DNA of 64,000 bases from Varroa destructor (lineage: Eukaryota > Arthropoda > Arachnida > Mesostigmata > Varroidae), in assembly GCF_002443255.2 (NCBI RefSeq), contig NW_019211458.1, positions 30,589,319 to 30,653,318 of the forward strand. The letters run 5' to 3'. The notes beneath the pieces are model-generated. The model did no database searches. It was given only the letters and a program-made list of their open reading frames with translations, and was not told the origin of the DNA. Positions 12,201 through 25,871 of the stretch are shown here, piece after piece (within the stretch, counting starts at the first letter, position 1; every line of letters starts with the position of its first letter). Made by a program: the position numbers and the translations under genes.

Positions 12201-15200
12201 TTGAAGCTGTAACAGTATGCAGACCGCTTTTTTTACTGCGAACGCTAATGGTCTTTATATTGCTGGAAAACTCCTGTTGATTGCCCTGCAATGGCGAACC
12301 ATGGAAATCGCTTGAATCAACGTCGTGCTATCTCGATCAGCCTCATCGGAAGCCTTTTCGTAAACCGAAAAGACATTTGGCTTAGTAAACGATATAGTTA
12401 GCTGGAAGTAACCGAGTACAAATGAAAAGCTTCGAGTCCTACGTTGGTAGCACCTTTTAATAAACCTCCTTAAGAAAACGCTTAGGTCTACCTTGAATAT
12501 TTTTTTAAATATTAATCTTTATTGCCGTATCTATTTACATGAAAAGTTATTTGACATTTTAAACGGTCTAATTTTGTTTCCATTTTCAAATAACTCGAAT
12601 CGTAAACGATAGAGATATGTTCACATTGAAGCTTATCGTAATGACACGATTTAGATAGCTTGGATTTGTTAAGAATAGTTATTTGTCGACTAAAACTCTT
12701 AAATTAAATTGTTATTAAGGGACGATGGCCCAAGCAACCGGTACTGTTGTTCATTTAACCAGTCCGTGAACAGCTCGCCGAAACACAACAGAAATTTCGA
12801 TCAATTTCTACCTAAGGCTAGAGGCTGCCTGGCTACGTGTCCTTTTTGAAATTTTCAGCGTTCTTACGATATAGATATGGAGTAAACAACTGAAATAAGA
12901 TGAAGGATTGCTGCTCCGAGTCACGCCAACGACAACTAAAAACCACCTTAAACGCACAACTTGAGCGAATAAAAACAGGTTACTTAAATAGGTTGTACTA
13001 GTAGTAAGCAACAACAACAGCAGCTGCACTGAGCCTTCGCATTGGAATTTCAACTACCAAAATGTTCAAAAAAAACTTACTGCTATACATTACAACCTAC
13101 CTTCCACATCGACAACCTTCCCAGCTTTCTTAAGTGCTTTGACTGCTTCGTCATGGCTAGCGTCCCGGAGGCTTTCTCCGTTTACGCTAAGAATCGCGTC
13201 CCCAACGTACAGCTGCTCGGTTAGGTCTGCTGCCTGACCCTATCAACACAACATAAAATGTCGAAACGAGCCAAGTTATAGTAATATATACTATTTCACA
13301 TTAAATACGAGTTGGCCAAATCGCTCGACCGAAATTGAGTCTTTCATGCTTGACTAATTTGTTCTATTCTATAAACGTAACTAGTTAACTTAGACTCAAA
13401 TAGAGCCTGCCGAAACATAGTATTTCATTATAATACTATATCTGCCGCGTTGGCAGGCAGTAACTTGGATCTCTTGCCACACATCCGGCTCAAGCTTTTC
13501 GAAATTATTACGTGTACTTAATCGTGCTATATAAAATCAGCGAAATTCGCTAATCTAAATTCGTTGAACGTCAAAGCAATACCGAAAATGCAAACACGAC
13601 AATTATAGCTTGGCGGAAACCTTTGTTTATTTACTTAGATCCTGTTCATGAGCCTGCGCTTTGCTGTCTAGGCACATATGTATGTACGATTAAGCGGTCT
13701 GAACATTTAAAAAAAAAACGCTATCCGCTGACTTAAAACACTACCTGGCGTATTATAGCGCATATTATGAGTTTGTATCACTTTTCGTTTTTAATAATTG
13801 ATCAAATTAGCGTCGTTTTCTCCAACGTATATGGAATAAAGGACGAATATTGCAAGTTATAAGGACGCGTATGATTCAAAGTAACAGTGTTGTGCCTACA
13901 AGAATCACGGATCTCGTCGAGAACGAGAACGTGCAGCCCAGTTAGCTGTAATACTTTACTTCCAATCACAAGGGTCGGTTATAGGTGGGCTCCATCCGCC
14001 GCAGTTCCTGATTGCGTTAAGGAAAAGACGCACTTATAGAACCTCCTAGGAGGCCGTAAGCTTCAACGGTACGTGGCTATGTTTAACTTATGCCAATGAA
14101 ATTCAGTCCCACACACTGTCACATACTGCAAGGATCCACAAGCAAAATTTTCGGCAAAATTGTCTAAGCCAGACACATCAGCCGATATTCGCCGACTTCT
14201 GCGACAACCGCTTCTCTATCGGAATATACATGTTCTACAACGTTGTCAATTTTATGAGCGAAGTTATAGCCTTCGGGCACGCTCATAATCATTTCGTCAT
14301 GACATTACGTTCGTCGAGAGTGAACAAAGCAGGAAATAGCTACATAGTTCACAAAGGATGCTCATCGTTTGACCATTTGACTTACGCTTATCCCGTGCAA
14401 GATTTTATCTATGCAGAAGTCTAACGGCATTCTAAAATGCTTAGAAAAAACTGTCAAAAAGATGCGGTATCAAATATTGTAGAAATAATTCAGGCATAGT
14501 AATAGTGTAACATAGTACATGCGCGAAGCTGTGAGAAACCCATTTATTCAATCGATCGTAGTTGTCTCTTATGTTGACCATGTTTCCGCTATGTTGACCA
14601 ATCTATTCCGTCTAATGAACGGCTCCCAGTTACCGCAAAACGTCGATAATGGACGCTTCCAATGTAACAAGCAGTACGCTTGCGAAACAGAGCCAAAAAA
14701 ATAGACACACGAACTCTACCCTGACATGATGACGATGCTAAGCCTTCGTTCATTCGTGACTGTATTTGTCTGAACGTCGCTTTTGAATCGCAAGCGGCAG
14801 CCATAAGATGCTGACAACAAAAGTCAAGCCGTTGACGGAATCCCGTAGCTCTACTCAGCCACCGAAATGTATCCGTACATCCGTATACATATATGCAAGC
14901 CAGCGGCTTGGCTGATTCGATGGATCAGGATATACTGACACTGACTCTGGCCCTTGCGAAGGAAACGAAACGGATACTTCGTTATGAAATAACGCGACTG
15001 GATTCATTTACACAGAGCACACACAAGGAGACAGTGTCATAAGACGCCTAGTTGATCGTTTACTCATTTGATATTTTCATTCGTCCTATTGTGATTCCAT
15101 CTAGAAAACCCTAACTACAATACTGTTAGCCGCCGCGTTCCCTTATTAGAGGCTGTCGGAGGTGAAAACCAATTGAGTACGCTATTCTATCGAATAGAAC

Positions 15201-18200
15201 CAATTTGCATATATATATATATATATATCTATCAAAATGTCGGACTATAACACGTATGGTAAACTCGTGATACGACTAACAGAAAATATTAAACACCGAT
15301 ACAACTGAATATATTTACCTATCTCGTAGTTAATCTTGGTAAAATGCTAGTTATTAAATAAAAACGACGATTGTTAGTAGCCTTGTATTATTCTCTGGCC
15401 GGATCAATAGTGATATTACGTAGAATTACTGAAAACCTGTTGAATACGTGCCTTAAATATTTTCGAGATGATAATAGGCATCTTGTTTTCCCTACCGCCC
15501 TTAATGGAAATGCCCAGCCCACCAGAGTCGGGCTTGTGAATCCGCACGCGCCGTTTGCCATTCGACAGAGTATCCGGAATGCTTGTGATTTCCTTAAGCT
15601 GACATGAATCGTCAACACCTAAAACGAATTAGTATTATTACAAATGATTGCTGCTCCTGATAGTTTTATTATCTGACGATAGAGAAACAAATGTTATTTT
15701 ACGTCAACTTCAGTATCATCGGTCTGAAGCGTCGGTTGCCAGCAACGTGCCACAAACAGCACGATTTACCAGAGCCACTGATGCAGCTGAGCTTAGCTTC
15801 GGAGCCTTCTTCGAACAATCTTCAGCCGTATTTTGGCAAATGGGTACACGTGGACGACTGTTCGTATGTTACATAATCAGTCACAGTAGAAGATCAACAC
15901 GAGGCCAGGGTGCTCGTAAGCTGCGATCAGCGTTGGGCAACTCTAATGCGACAGATGTATTACTGCTAGTCGTCGCTAGAACCTATTTTTAATGGGTACA
16001 ACATCAAAGAAGTGATAAGGGTTTAGCGTCATTCGGTCTTAGCCGTTTTTTTTTTTTTTTTTTTTTTTTTATTACAGCTGATGTTAAGCTTATTTTGTAA
16101 AAGAATCTTCTATATTTCCTATCGTAGTTTCAGTGGTGAATTATTTCACAAATTATAGAATAGATACGAACGATTTTTTCGTTTACTCACATGTGCTACC
16201 CTATTATGATGGTTATTCCTTATGCAAGTCCAAAAAAAGTCATTGTATGTGGATGTACAAACGATACTAAAATTTAGATTTATACCGACGTGGTGACAGT
16301 TGTTCTAAGCGAGCCTCTTTCATGCTACGCTGATCAACAGATACTTGATATTAAAGAATAGGACCAAGGCTAGGAAGCTTCTCACGGGCTATCATCATAC
16401 GCTCCCGCCTATCTATTAAGGGCTTCTGAAGATACAGGTGGACCGCTTTGCCATTAGCTGTACATGAAGTATTATCGTGTTTGATATCCTAATTGCTAAT
16501 ATATTATAGGTGCGAAAGAGGTTACTCCCAGTAGTCAAAATCTGAATCACGCTTTTTTGTACGGACCCTTCAAGCTGGTTGAAAACAATCTCTGCTGCTT
16601 ACGCTTAGTTGAAAGCTTTATTAATAAGAAAGTATCTGAATATATAATACAAGCACTGACACTACAAACTGAATTTGTCTCAGTGCCAAATATAATTCTA
16701 GTGTCATCAGATAGGGTACGACAAGCACAACACGTTTTGGCAAACCCCTTTATGCTAGGGGCATCGAAACGTATTATTCAGCTTTTAACCGTCAGTATTT
16801 TCATCTTGTACACTGCTCACACTTTCCTAGCAATAACAGCTATGCTGTGGTAACTGGCATGAATGATATACGACATAGGTTATCTGACTTTCGGTATGAT
16901 CAACCACGGGAATACTGAGAAGACCCAAACGGAACGCTCCCTCTATTCTGGGCTGTACGCGCCCATATGCATATCAGCGACACACTTTTCTAAAGAGGCA
17001 CCGCGATAAATGTCAGCATCACTGAGCCTTTCGTCAGCAGACCGTTAAAGCGACCAGATGCCTTATCCATGCCTGTTTGTTGAAAAATGCAGCCGACAAT
17101 GGCCGAAATGGCTTTAACGCGGCCCACAATAATTGCGTTCATTGTTGTAAAGGCCGTATTTTTGCCTTCGGCTACCACATTTCGCTAATTGAGCGAAAAC
17201 CTCAAATCAACCACACGAAATATGTACACTCAGTCTAGGCAAAAACTAACAAAAAGTTGGAGTTCAAAAAAAAAACAAGGTGAAAAAAACTCTGGAGAGA
17301 CCATTGATAACTAAAGTTGTATCGAGACGAGTAAGGAAAACCATGGATTCGGTGAGTGTACAGGACTTAATAGATCAGGTGGTGCTTGAAGGACCTGCTG
17401 CCGTCTGCTGTAAACACTTCAGTACCTTTTCACGAATATGAGGAAAGGAGGCGCTCATGTAGCACGCTCCATCTTTAGAAAAGCAAATTGAACGATCAAG
17501 CGTCTTATCGCAGGGCATACATGTTGTTTGTCCTAGGTCGCTTCTACGGAATATGGAATTGCTTCATCGATGTTAATGGGCATCGTACTAGAATTCTCGT
17601 TGCATTCATAGAGGTCAAGTAACAATTCTGACACCTAGTTCTAGGTTTCAGTCGTAACTCTCAACGGAGCGCATACAAGACGTTCTTCGGTACAGATTTC
17701 GGAATGAAAACCCTAGCACCATACATACTTGAGTACAAGCAAGTTGTTATTTCGTCCTGTTTTTTTTTTACAGCCTTGGTAGAAGTTTGTACATGTTAGT
17801 AAGAGATACTTTCGATTCTATTGATAGATTCCATTATCGTGTGGTAGGAAATAATTGAAAATCCAAATGTCCGTTTGCCTATTGAAAAAAAAACCTTAAA
17901 GCAGCTTCCTGCCACCCCAAAAATATAATCTACAAAGCTCGTCTGGATACTCAGGTCTTTGTTTCTGGCAAGTATTGAAAGCTCCTAGCGTCAGCCCTTC
18001 CTGGCAACGATTCATATTGGTTGCAACCAAGTGGGCATGCACAAACGTGCTCTTCATACCTCTTTTTACATCAACCCTCGCGAAAAGACGATTGCATCCT
18101 CAAATTTCAATCGTCTGCTTTGTCGAAAAGCTTTTGGAGGTCTTAAAAAGTGCAGCCAAACAGCCGCTATGTTATAGTACATACACGAACGTGCCAAACG

Positions 18201-21200
18201 ACCTGTTTGTCCATTTACCTTTTCTGTCTACAAAACGCGGCCATGATACCACTTGACGCAGAAGGAGTCTTAGCAGACGCTCGTAGTGGCTTAAGCAAAT
18301 AACGTAAGGGCTTTCGCGCTTGCTTCTGACCGATAGCTAGCCAATACCGTGCCTTCGGCACAGGGCAACCGATATCAGCAACTTCGCCCTATAACCGCTA
18401 AAGTAACGAGGTAAGATAGAAGTACCATGAAGTGCTGTGCATGATCGATAAGAGGCTTCTCAGAAATCGTGAGCAAAAGCTTCTTGTTGCTTGTTGATCG
18501 GACGAGTAATTAGCCAAAGACAGTTCTCGAGGCAGCGAACGAAAGAGCGACAAGATACAAAAAGACAATAAACTGGTCTAAGTTGACGTATATCGGGTAG
18601 CATCGGGTGTTGTGGGTACTCTGTGATTACAAATTAGAGACCATCATGATGGCAACGAGTGTTACATGTACATGAAAGCCTTACCAAAGATAGAGCCGAC
18701 AAAACAGTAATGACGGTAAAATACGCAGCAACGACAGTAGACATCTACAAGTAGCGCTAACAAAGGTCCAACAGGATAAGCTTTTGCCCGTTATCTCAGA
18801 TCTTCTTTGAGACGAAAACAAAAGAGATATGTGCATATCACGAAATTTACCTTCGTTAGCAACGTTACCTTCTATCCTATAATTACATGCAATCCAGATA
18901 AGATACGTAGATGGGCGGTATGCACTGGGAGAAGCGTCTACCCTCGACGAGTACGCCGGTAATCTCTGATCGATCAGATAACTCTTCCTGAAGGCTAAGC
19001 TTAAAGCCGTTTGCAGACTCTACACTAAATAACCATCATCTGAAAGTAGTGTACCCAAATAGCGACCACGTTCTGAGCGCTGTATACCCATTGCGTTTAC
19101 AGAGAAAAACTGTCAAAAGACCACAGTACTGCTGTATACCTACCTGAGTAAATAGCTAGAAACTTGATTCACTCATATACCTTCTTAATAATAGGAAACT
19201 AAGATTCCCATTTCTCATACATACCGTACCTGTACCTACATAGGCGTCGTACATTACTAACTATTAGAAAAAAACCTTTAAGGTAGATACCGATACAAAG
19301 GGTAAACACATAGTCCGTTTTGAACATAATTAAAAGTTAAACCGTTAAGCAGCGTAAACTTACTTTTAAAAATCTATTGCCTCCGCCGCCGCTGCTGCTG
19401 CTACTACCACCGCGATTTCCCTCCTTTCCCATTCAGTATTGTGGCCGTTGCCGTCAAGGAATATTCGGATGCTTTATGCCTACAAATAGAAGCTGCAGTG
19501 ATATGTTCATACATTCGAATCGTCTCCGGTACATGCGTATAGGGATCTATGAGTGGAGTTGATGTGACACACGCGCACAGGCAGTCGCGTGTCATTACCC
19601 AGAAAAACGGGTCGAAGTTCGTGATCAACACAATGGTAGATCCTAATACTGGCGGACACTGCGAGCATCTTTCTTGGTCCTTCAATACAGCTGCCAGTTG
19701 TTTTTGCTACAGGTCGCCTGTAGCATGAGAATACCTAGATTCGAATGGATCAGGAGTTTGCTTTTCTACAAATGATGTTTGGCAGTGCATTAGTAATTAG
19801 GTATAGTCAAGGCAAAAATAGCTCCAAAGGGTATAAAACGGCGCATTGCAAACGTTGACAAACCAGATAATTTTCCTTTTCTCCCTCTCTCCCCCTTGTA
19901 GATTTAGGCTAATTGAAAATATGTCTAGAAAAGCCTTCATTATTGTTATTGAACCCAAGACGGCAGTAGGTTCTACTGAGCTGTAAAGAATCTTTCATAG
20001 TACAGCATTCGTATAGATGGATAGGCTGGGAATCACCTGTTGCTAGCAGATGATTTTCTACGTCGGTTTTAGCAGACAAAAACAGTGTTCTTGCAAAATG
20101 TACAATTGCCTGGAGGAACCGGCAAAATGGTCTCGTGGCATAAAAAAACAAGCCAAAGTGGCTAAAGATGGTTCCTTTAGGATTTATGACTGCCCTAAAT
20201 TTTGTTAAAAAAAAAACCTCTGAAAATCCGGTCCGGTCCGGTCCTTTATTTTGGCGAGAATCACTACTCTTGAGTTGAGTGTCGTATAGTTATTTATTAG
20301 CTAATTTAACTATGTCGCCAGCTAAGTGCCTGGGACACAACAATTTACAATGATTTACTAAACTAGTGTCACTCATTTAATGAAAACCAAAATAATTCTG
20401 CTAAAAACGTTCGCTTTTGTAAACGTTTCGGTTCCGAAAAAAAAAATTCAACGGTGAAACTAGACACACACACACACACACACACACACAGTCAGTCTAG
20501 TAATTGCCGCTAGTAATTTTTTATGACAGATAGCAGCTGATCTATACAAAAAGCGGCTCTTCCTATCATATCATTGTTACAGTGTTAGGCAAGGGTCAGC
20601 AGTACACGTTTTAGGAAACAGTTTTTGATCGACACCTATGTGAAGAGCACTCGATTTCATATTTGGGTACTTGGAATCACCGCGGGTGACAATAATTTTT
20701 TACTAAATTTCCAATATTGTGTAGGGAAATGATACCTATGCCTTCAGAGCACAAGTCGGCCTTTGGGTGAAGCCGACTTAACATGCTACTAACAACTGCG
20801 TACCGCCAAAATGGCCTGTGACATAAAGCCGGATCTGGTAACAAACAAATAGCGGTAGTTTTACTATAAACTATCAGTTGATACTTAGTCGTTGTGGTAG
20901 TTACGACCGTTTTCAGAACAAGCCAGTAAAAAGCAAGCTAATCTTAATGAAGCGGCGTTCATCCCCTGGGTCAACCGAGACGCGTCTACCGGCGACCCTC
21001 TCTATGGCAAGATCGTGCGTCCAACTGTGAGTACAAAGAGCGACGAATATAGTAACTCCGAATTGAAAATCGATTCTCCTTACCCATTGCCCCTCAGTCA
21101 CTGCTAATAGCGCACACACTAAGCATGTATCACACCAACCATATCTAGCTGACTTTTGCACTACAAAAGTTTTTTGCAAAACAGGAGATCTTTACGTGTG

Positions 21201-21521
21201 CTGTACCTGTATCGATGATCGAACTTTTTCAACAGTAGAAATAGCTGTGCTTACTTTGAAGGCACACCCATCGCTAGAAAGAAAGCGCATTTACTTACCC
21301 GACATATTGGAATTGATGTCAGCAGCAGCAGCAGCACCGAAGCTGTTTGTACTTATTCCATTGTTCATTCCATTGCTACTATGGACACCTGTGATGCCAA
21401 CACAATCGAAGTTATTTTCATCAACAGTGATTAGAAGTGCGTCATGCTCGAGACTCGCTATGACCTTATACCAGCGCGAGTGAACTCGGACCTCGACGAC
21501 GCCGGTTCTTCTCGCAGCCAT
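5461..21521 (-). CDS. Syn1: Syntrophin (alpha/beta type), 9 exons
   Basis: Cytoplasmic adaptor of the dystrophin-glycoprotein complex that links dystrophin/dystrobrevin to channels and signalling proteins through its PDZ domain. Coding exons, in transcript order: 21521-21299, 15618-15452, 13239-13101, 8171-7982, 7521-7373, 7184-6947, 6569-6412, 6036-5843 and 5553-5461. They sum to 1551 bp, 516 aa plus stop, within the normal family length. An in-frame TAA at 21537-21539 fixes the start. Domains: first half of PH1 at residues 2-75 ([17 protein letters not shown]); PDZ at about 99-177 with carboxylate loop GLGI and [12 protein letters not shown]; second half of PH1 from VKEVTPYF (about 180) through [20 protein letters not shown] to about 275; PH2 with [20 protein letters not shown] at about 330-350; syntrophin-unique C-terminus ending [15 protein letters not shown]. 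All introns are GT-AG except intron 2, whose only frame-consistent donor is GC (AAG|GCACGT). The exon 7 acceptor (6570/6571) has a weak pyrimidine tract and is the least certain junction. This is not the gamma type; whether alpha or beta cannot be decided here. Confidence 0.95.
6217..6258. repeat. (TA)n microsatellite in syntrophin intron 7
   Basis: About 42 bases of nearly perfect alternating T and A. It lies in the intron between syntrophin exons 7 and 8 and accounts for the low-complexity Tyr/Ile runs in translations of this stretch. Confidence 0.9.
8172..13100 (-). other. Syntrophin intron 3
   Basis: A 4.9 kb intron with donor GTAGGT at 13100 and acceptor TTTTTGCAG ending at 8172. It is AT-rich. 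Several open stretches of up to 110 codons occur (for example 9583-9915 plus strand), but none has a motif I recognise. No tRNA or transposase was found. Confidence 0.7.
13240..15451 (-). other. Syntrophin intron 2, probable GC-AG intron
   Basis: A 2.2 kb intron splitting the PDZ domain after ISKIFK. The reading frame requires phase 0 on both sides: AAG before and GGT after. Only AAG|GCACGT fits as donor. The acceptor is TTGATAG ending at 13240. A (TA)n run lies at about 15209-15229. No gene is seen inside. Confidence 0.65.
16046..16070. repeat. Poly-T run, 25 bases
   Basis: An uninterrupted T homopolymer. Read on the minus strand it is a poly-A tract in the sense direction of syntrophin intron 1. 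It could be the tail of an old retroposed insert, but no flanking duplication was identified. Confidence 0.85.
20463..20491. repeat. (CA)n microsatellite
   Basis: About 29 bases of perfect alternating A and C in syntrophin intron 1, a likely length-polymorphic site. Confidence 0.9.
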
Positions 21522-22500
21522 CCTGCCACCTTCGCCTTAAACCGTTTCGAAAACCGAATACTCGCAATTAATTCCAATTGTCCTGCTTCGCACAGTTGCA
21601 CACCTTCACGGACAAGAGACACGGCTATGTGCTCTTTAAGTTCGCCTGATCCGAAATCCGACTATGTTCACTGCTTGGTACAGTTCACATCTGCTTAGTC
21701 AAACAGATCTGAGACGTCTAGTACATAAACTTTCCGAAGCGGCAGTGCCCATTCCCCGTACGTGTTTGTGTGTCCGAAACACTTCAGTGGGTCTGCTTCG
21801 TCAGCAAGAGGTACATGAGCGTTCGCCGTTAAATAGTCAGAATCGCAGGACAGGGCATAGCCGTACTGGAGCACAATGGCAACATAGAGCTGACTTGGTA
21901 CAGCAAGCGATCTACTCGGTACGCGGCCCGACAGCAGTAACAATCGTCGTAAAGAAAGACAGTCAGACGACGGTTACTCCGCGTTTAAACAGCTACTTTC
22001 GCACTGGCTGGCCTTTTTCAGTTTTGCTCGTAGCGGTCACAATGTTAGCGGCCAGTTCTCCGCTTCCACGAGTACAGCCATCGGCGGACAACTAACAACT
22101 ATCTGACTGACTAGTAGCGAATGGTCGTGTTGCCCATACAGCCACGACTGGCTGTGGCATCGGCGACGACAACAGCGCGCTCTTATGCCTGCCGTTGTTG
22201 TCAATAGGATCTCTTTCCAACTGCTTGGTACAATGGCACCCTGTGCTGCGCATTGCCAAGCACCGTTGAGCTGTCGGTGGCCACCTCATAGCTACGAGAC
22301 TTCTGACAGTTTGTGAGGCCGCCACGAGCGCCCCGGGGGCGCTATGGTCGCGCTTGAGGCGACGGCACGCAACGAAACTTTTTTGGCGGGTGTGAAACTC
22401 AAATTTGTTGATGCTAGCGACGGTCGGCGTCGCTGCCGATCCCATAGAGATGGACGATTATAGACGTGTTGCGTAAATAACAGGCTGGAATAATGTAATG
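21522..22500 (-). promoter_or_regulatory. GC-richer region upstream of syntrophin, probable 5' UTR and promoter
   Basis: Base composition rises well above the neighbouring DNA, with many CG dinucleotides, directly upstream of the syntrophin ATG. A perfect 17-base palindrome, centred on CCCCGGGGG, lies at 22327-22343. Open frames of up to 143 codons on both strands here appear to be by-products of GC content. The transcription start was not located. Confidence 0.35.
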
Positions 22501-25500
22501 TTGTTCTATTCAATAAGTATATGGTTTATTGATTTCGCGATGATCAATCAATGTGTTTATTCGTAAGAGCAGGTGTACTGCTTTGTCTGGCTGCTCTACG
22601 GTGATGTTGAAAGGTTGATGAGTTAGTTATCGGCTGTAAGCGTCACGCGTTACAACTTATCGGGGAAAACCGCTCGTATGATTTGGTGGAAAGTTATAAT
22701 TGGTCAAAGGTATTTGCGTTACTGTGGTGGAAACGTAACTTATATGCAAAAAATGAGATCGTCGAATACCAATAGCGTTTCGTGTGAAAAATTTTTGATT
22801 GTCCACAATTACATATATTGTATATTGTCATATTGATATAAGCTTTACAGATATAGATAAAACATTTTCGTATGGACTTTCGGCGACGCTACAATTAAAT
22901 ATACATCATATACAAATAAAAGCTGCAGGGCATTCAGAGAGTTTCGAAATTCTGTTAGAGACAAACCGAAGCTTCTAGATTTTGGGAAAGACAGTCCTTT
23001 CACGTTGTGCTTTTGTTATCTTGTAATAAATATTATTTAGTTAGCCACCGGCAGTTGTGCACAAAGCTACATAATAGAGAATGCCAAACCTTAGACTATC
23101 CTGCAAAAAGAACTATGGTTTGCTATCAGTGTGAAAAAGCGCTCTGTTCCTTAAGTAGGTTCCTCTTCTATTCTAATAATAATAATAATCGAATTGTGCG
23201 TTCTATGTATCTATTTTTTTTATGTATGTACAGATAAAAGGATACGCTCATAACCAGCAAACGTTGCCAAATTTTTCATAGAGTTGAGTAGCTGTCCTTA
23301 CGCTGAATGGAAAAACAAGGGCCGCCGATATGACAGTTTTAAATAGACACAGAGGTCGTGAATGGCTACACGTTATTACATGCTCATAAAGTCTTTCTTC
23401 TTCCGAAACTTGAATCGGGACACGTTCAAAATCATTAAGCCTATATAAAATGCATATATGAGCCCCCTCACACTAGACCTACGTAAAAAGCTCTCTTATT
23501 ACAATTTCGACCCTGTGTCAAGTTTAGCAATAATCTCTGGCACTGGGATTTCGAACGTGTTCCATATTCATATGTCAATTATCTCACTCTCCCGTTGCCG
23601 TTAGGCTGTCGCTAAATTATCGTTGGCCCGGTTCCGCTTTGCGGCCTTAACATTCAAAGTGTCGAGCGAGAATGGGCTCGGTAAACAAAACAAGTACACA
23701 CACTTTATGAAATATGTGTAGAAGTTAAATTTTGCTCAAACGAAAATCAAATTCTGCCCTGGTTCTATAGAGTAACTGTCGCACTGGTGTAGCTCAGAAG
23801 TTCGCACCTATTTTTTTTTTTTAATTATTCTCATATCATCTTTACTGTAGGCTTCTGTAGTCACGTCGAGCTCACACGCAACGCTCGGCAAAACCGTCTT
23901 CGAGACGATTAGCACGTACATACAAGCTTCCTTGTTTAAAAGTATAGTATCAAATACTTGATCGCTCTTCTTGAACTTTCGCTGTGGCTCAACGGTTATT
24001 CAAGTGATTGCCTTTTAATAGTTTTACCATTAAATTCTAAGCTGCGAGGCCCTAAGTGAGCCAGCTATGTCTCAGACAAGAGCCTCTAACTTATCAGATG
24101 TACCATGTCACGGATATGGTATAAGCTTTGTTCAGGGAGATGCGAGCGCCACTTTAGGTTATGCAGGTCGATCGGACGGTCTAAGAGATTGCAGTACGAC
24201 CCGGACAACAATATAAACATAATTGATATATTCATTTTGATACACCGCTATATAAGTGAGTTGAGTAATCGAGGATTGAAGTTGATACTACAACTGATTT
24301 CCATGCTTATTATATATTTGGGCAGATTAGTCTAAAAAAAAATGCCTTGTCAACATGAGTTGGAAGCGTGAGTCTACGAAAGTATGAGAAACACTATTCT
24401 TTGTTACAAGAAATTTTCTTACATTTTTAACTGTTCACTATTTGTATATTGAGATGCCAGTATAATCATCTCATAAGATCAGTTTAGTGCTTATATATGT
24501 ATATCAAATGAGGCATCTACATTATTTTTTCTTTAGGAGAAAACTTTTTGTACGTTGTTTTTGAGAATGTATTTAAACAATGACAAATAATTCTACTAAA
24601 TTTTTTCCACGTACTAGAAATGCCATGTCTACTTAATCAGCATTATTCGCTGCAATTACAACAAATACAAATAAATACAAAACATTCATTTTTTAATCCG
24701 CAAATAACGCTTTAATAATAAGCGTGCATCAGGCAGTATTGGTTAGAGTAAACTCGTTAAAGTATCACGTAAATAGGCTATATAAAAAAAAATTTGTAGA
24801 ATTTAAGCTTGTACTAACAGCCGGTCAGGAGTCTCAAAAATGGTTCAAGAGGTACAAAAAGAGGCAAAGAGTTTTACAATAACGAACGGTAAGGGCTTAT
24901 TATTAGCCAGTTAGGCCAGTTAATATCCTCGTCTCTAAAACGCAGATTTCTGTATCAAAAGCCAAGGTGTATTAAAACTGGGCGTTCAAGCCATTATGTT
25001 AAATCTCGTTTAAGTTTAGATTCGAGTCCTCCTCGAATTCGTCAGAAGCCGCAAGGAGGTTTGCAACGCCGTAAGGATTTTTGGTTCGTTTTTAGGTTAT
25101 CGTAGTTCCGCGATGCCTCCGCACAGCCACTCACCGACCCCATGTTTCGGCACTAGCAGTGTCTTCCAGCAATATCAAAAAACAAAGTCAAGCAGACCAT
25201 CGGCCATCGGCTCCATCAACACTTATAGGTACAGCCAAGTAATTCAGTCAGTTAGCCTGATAGACGGACGTTGCAAGTACTAATTTGCTTATTACACTGT
25301 TTGTTAGTCTGCAACACGTTCTGTTCCCACTTGAACCATTTCCATAGAATATATTATTCGGTGAAAACTATATAACGTATAGTACTGTGTGAAATAAGAA
25401 CGCTCTTGTCGACAATTTTTGTATAAAATCATCATAATTTCTTGATCGTGCTTGACCCACAAACATTGCCCTTGACAAAGACATCGTGATATGATTCCGA

Positions 25501-25871
25501 TACGAATTTCCATTCACTTCAAAAAATGTCTCATTTCAATATTTATTAAATGTCTTTTCGTACTTCTTATGGCATCCGTCCGTTTATTCGATGCTTTTAG
25601 AGACGTCTCATCATAAATGGTTTCCATACTATGAGACAAACTCAGAAGCAAGTATCGCTAAAAAGTACAATATGTCTACGTTATTGGAAGTAGGCTAACG
25701 CAACTACGGATCTTTCATGTGAGATGTAACTGTGGTATCATTTTGTTCATATTTGCAGAAGAAATGCAAAAATAAATTTGCTATAAGTAAAATTGATGTA
25801 ACTAACGATAGTGTGTATGTAGCAGGGCACGTTGAGTCAACATTAATCCCTCGTCAATTACGAGAAAACGT
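22501..25871. other. Intergenic DNA between syntrophin and the tRNA genes
   Basis: AT-rich sequence with short homopolymer and AAT runs (for example near 23176). I see no exon, RNA gene or mobile element that I can support. Confidence 0.5.

Larger units (their letters stand above)
15619..21298 (-). other. Syntrophin intron 1
   Basis: A 5.7 kb intron separating the N-terminal PH exon from the PDZ exon, donor GTAAGT at 21298 and acceptor TTCGTTTTAG ending at 15619, with a CTAAT branch-like motif just before. It contains a 25-base poly-T run, a (CA)n run, a CNG-rich stretch near 19380-19412 and a GGTCC tandem near 20229-20247. No coding sequence was recognised. Confidence 0.7.

Noticed and set aside
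21664..22095. 143-codon plus-strand open frame upstream of syntrophin
   Set aside because: Low-complexity, GC-driven, no domain, antisense to the presumed syntrophin leader; several other frames are also open there.
22092..22513. Minus-strand open frames (117 and 73 codons) as a possible extra syntrophin N-terminal exon
   Set aside because: The syntrophin ATG at 21521 has an in-frame stop 18 bases upstream and the protein already begins like family members.
23980..24060. A-box-like TGGCTCAACGGTTA suggesting another tRNA
   Set aside because: No B box at the right distance and no pairing ends.
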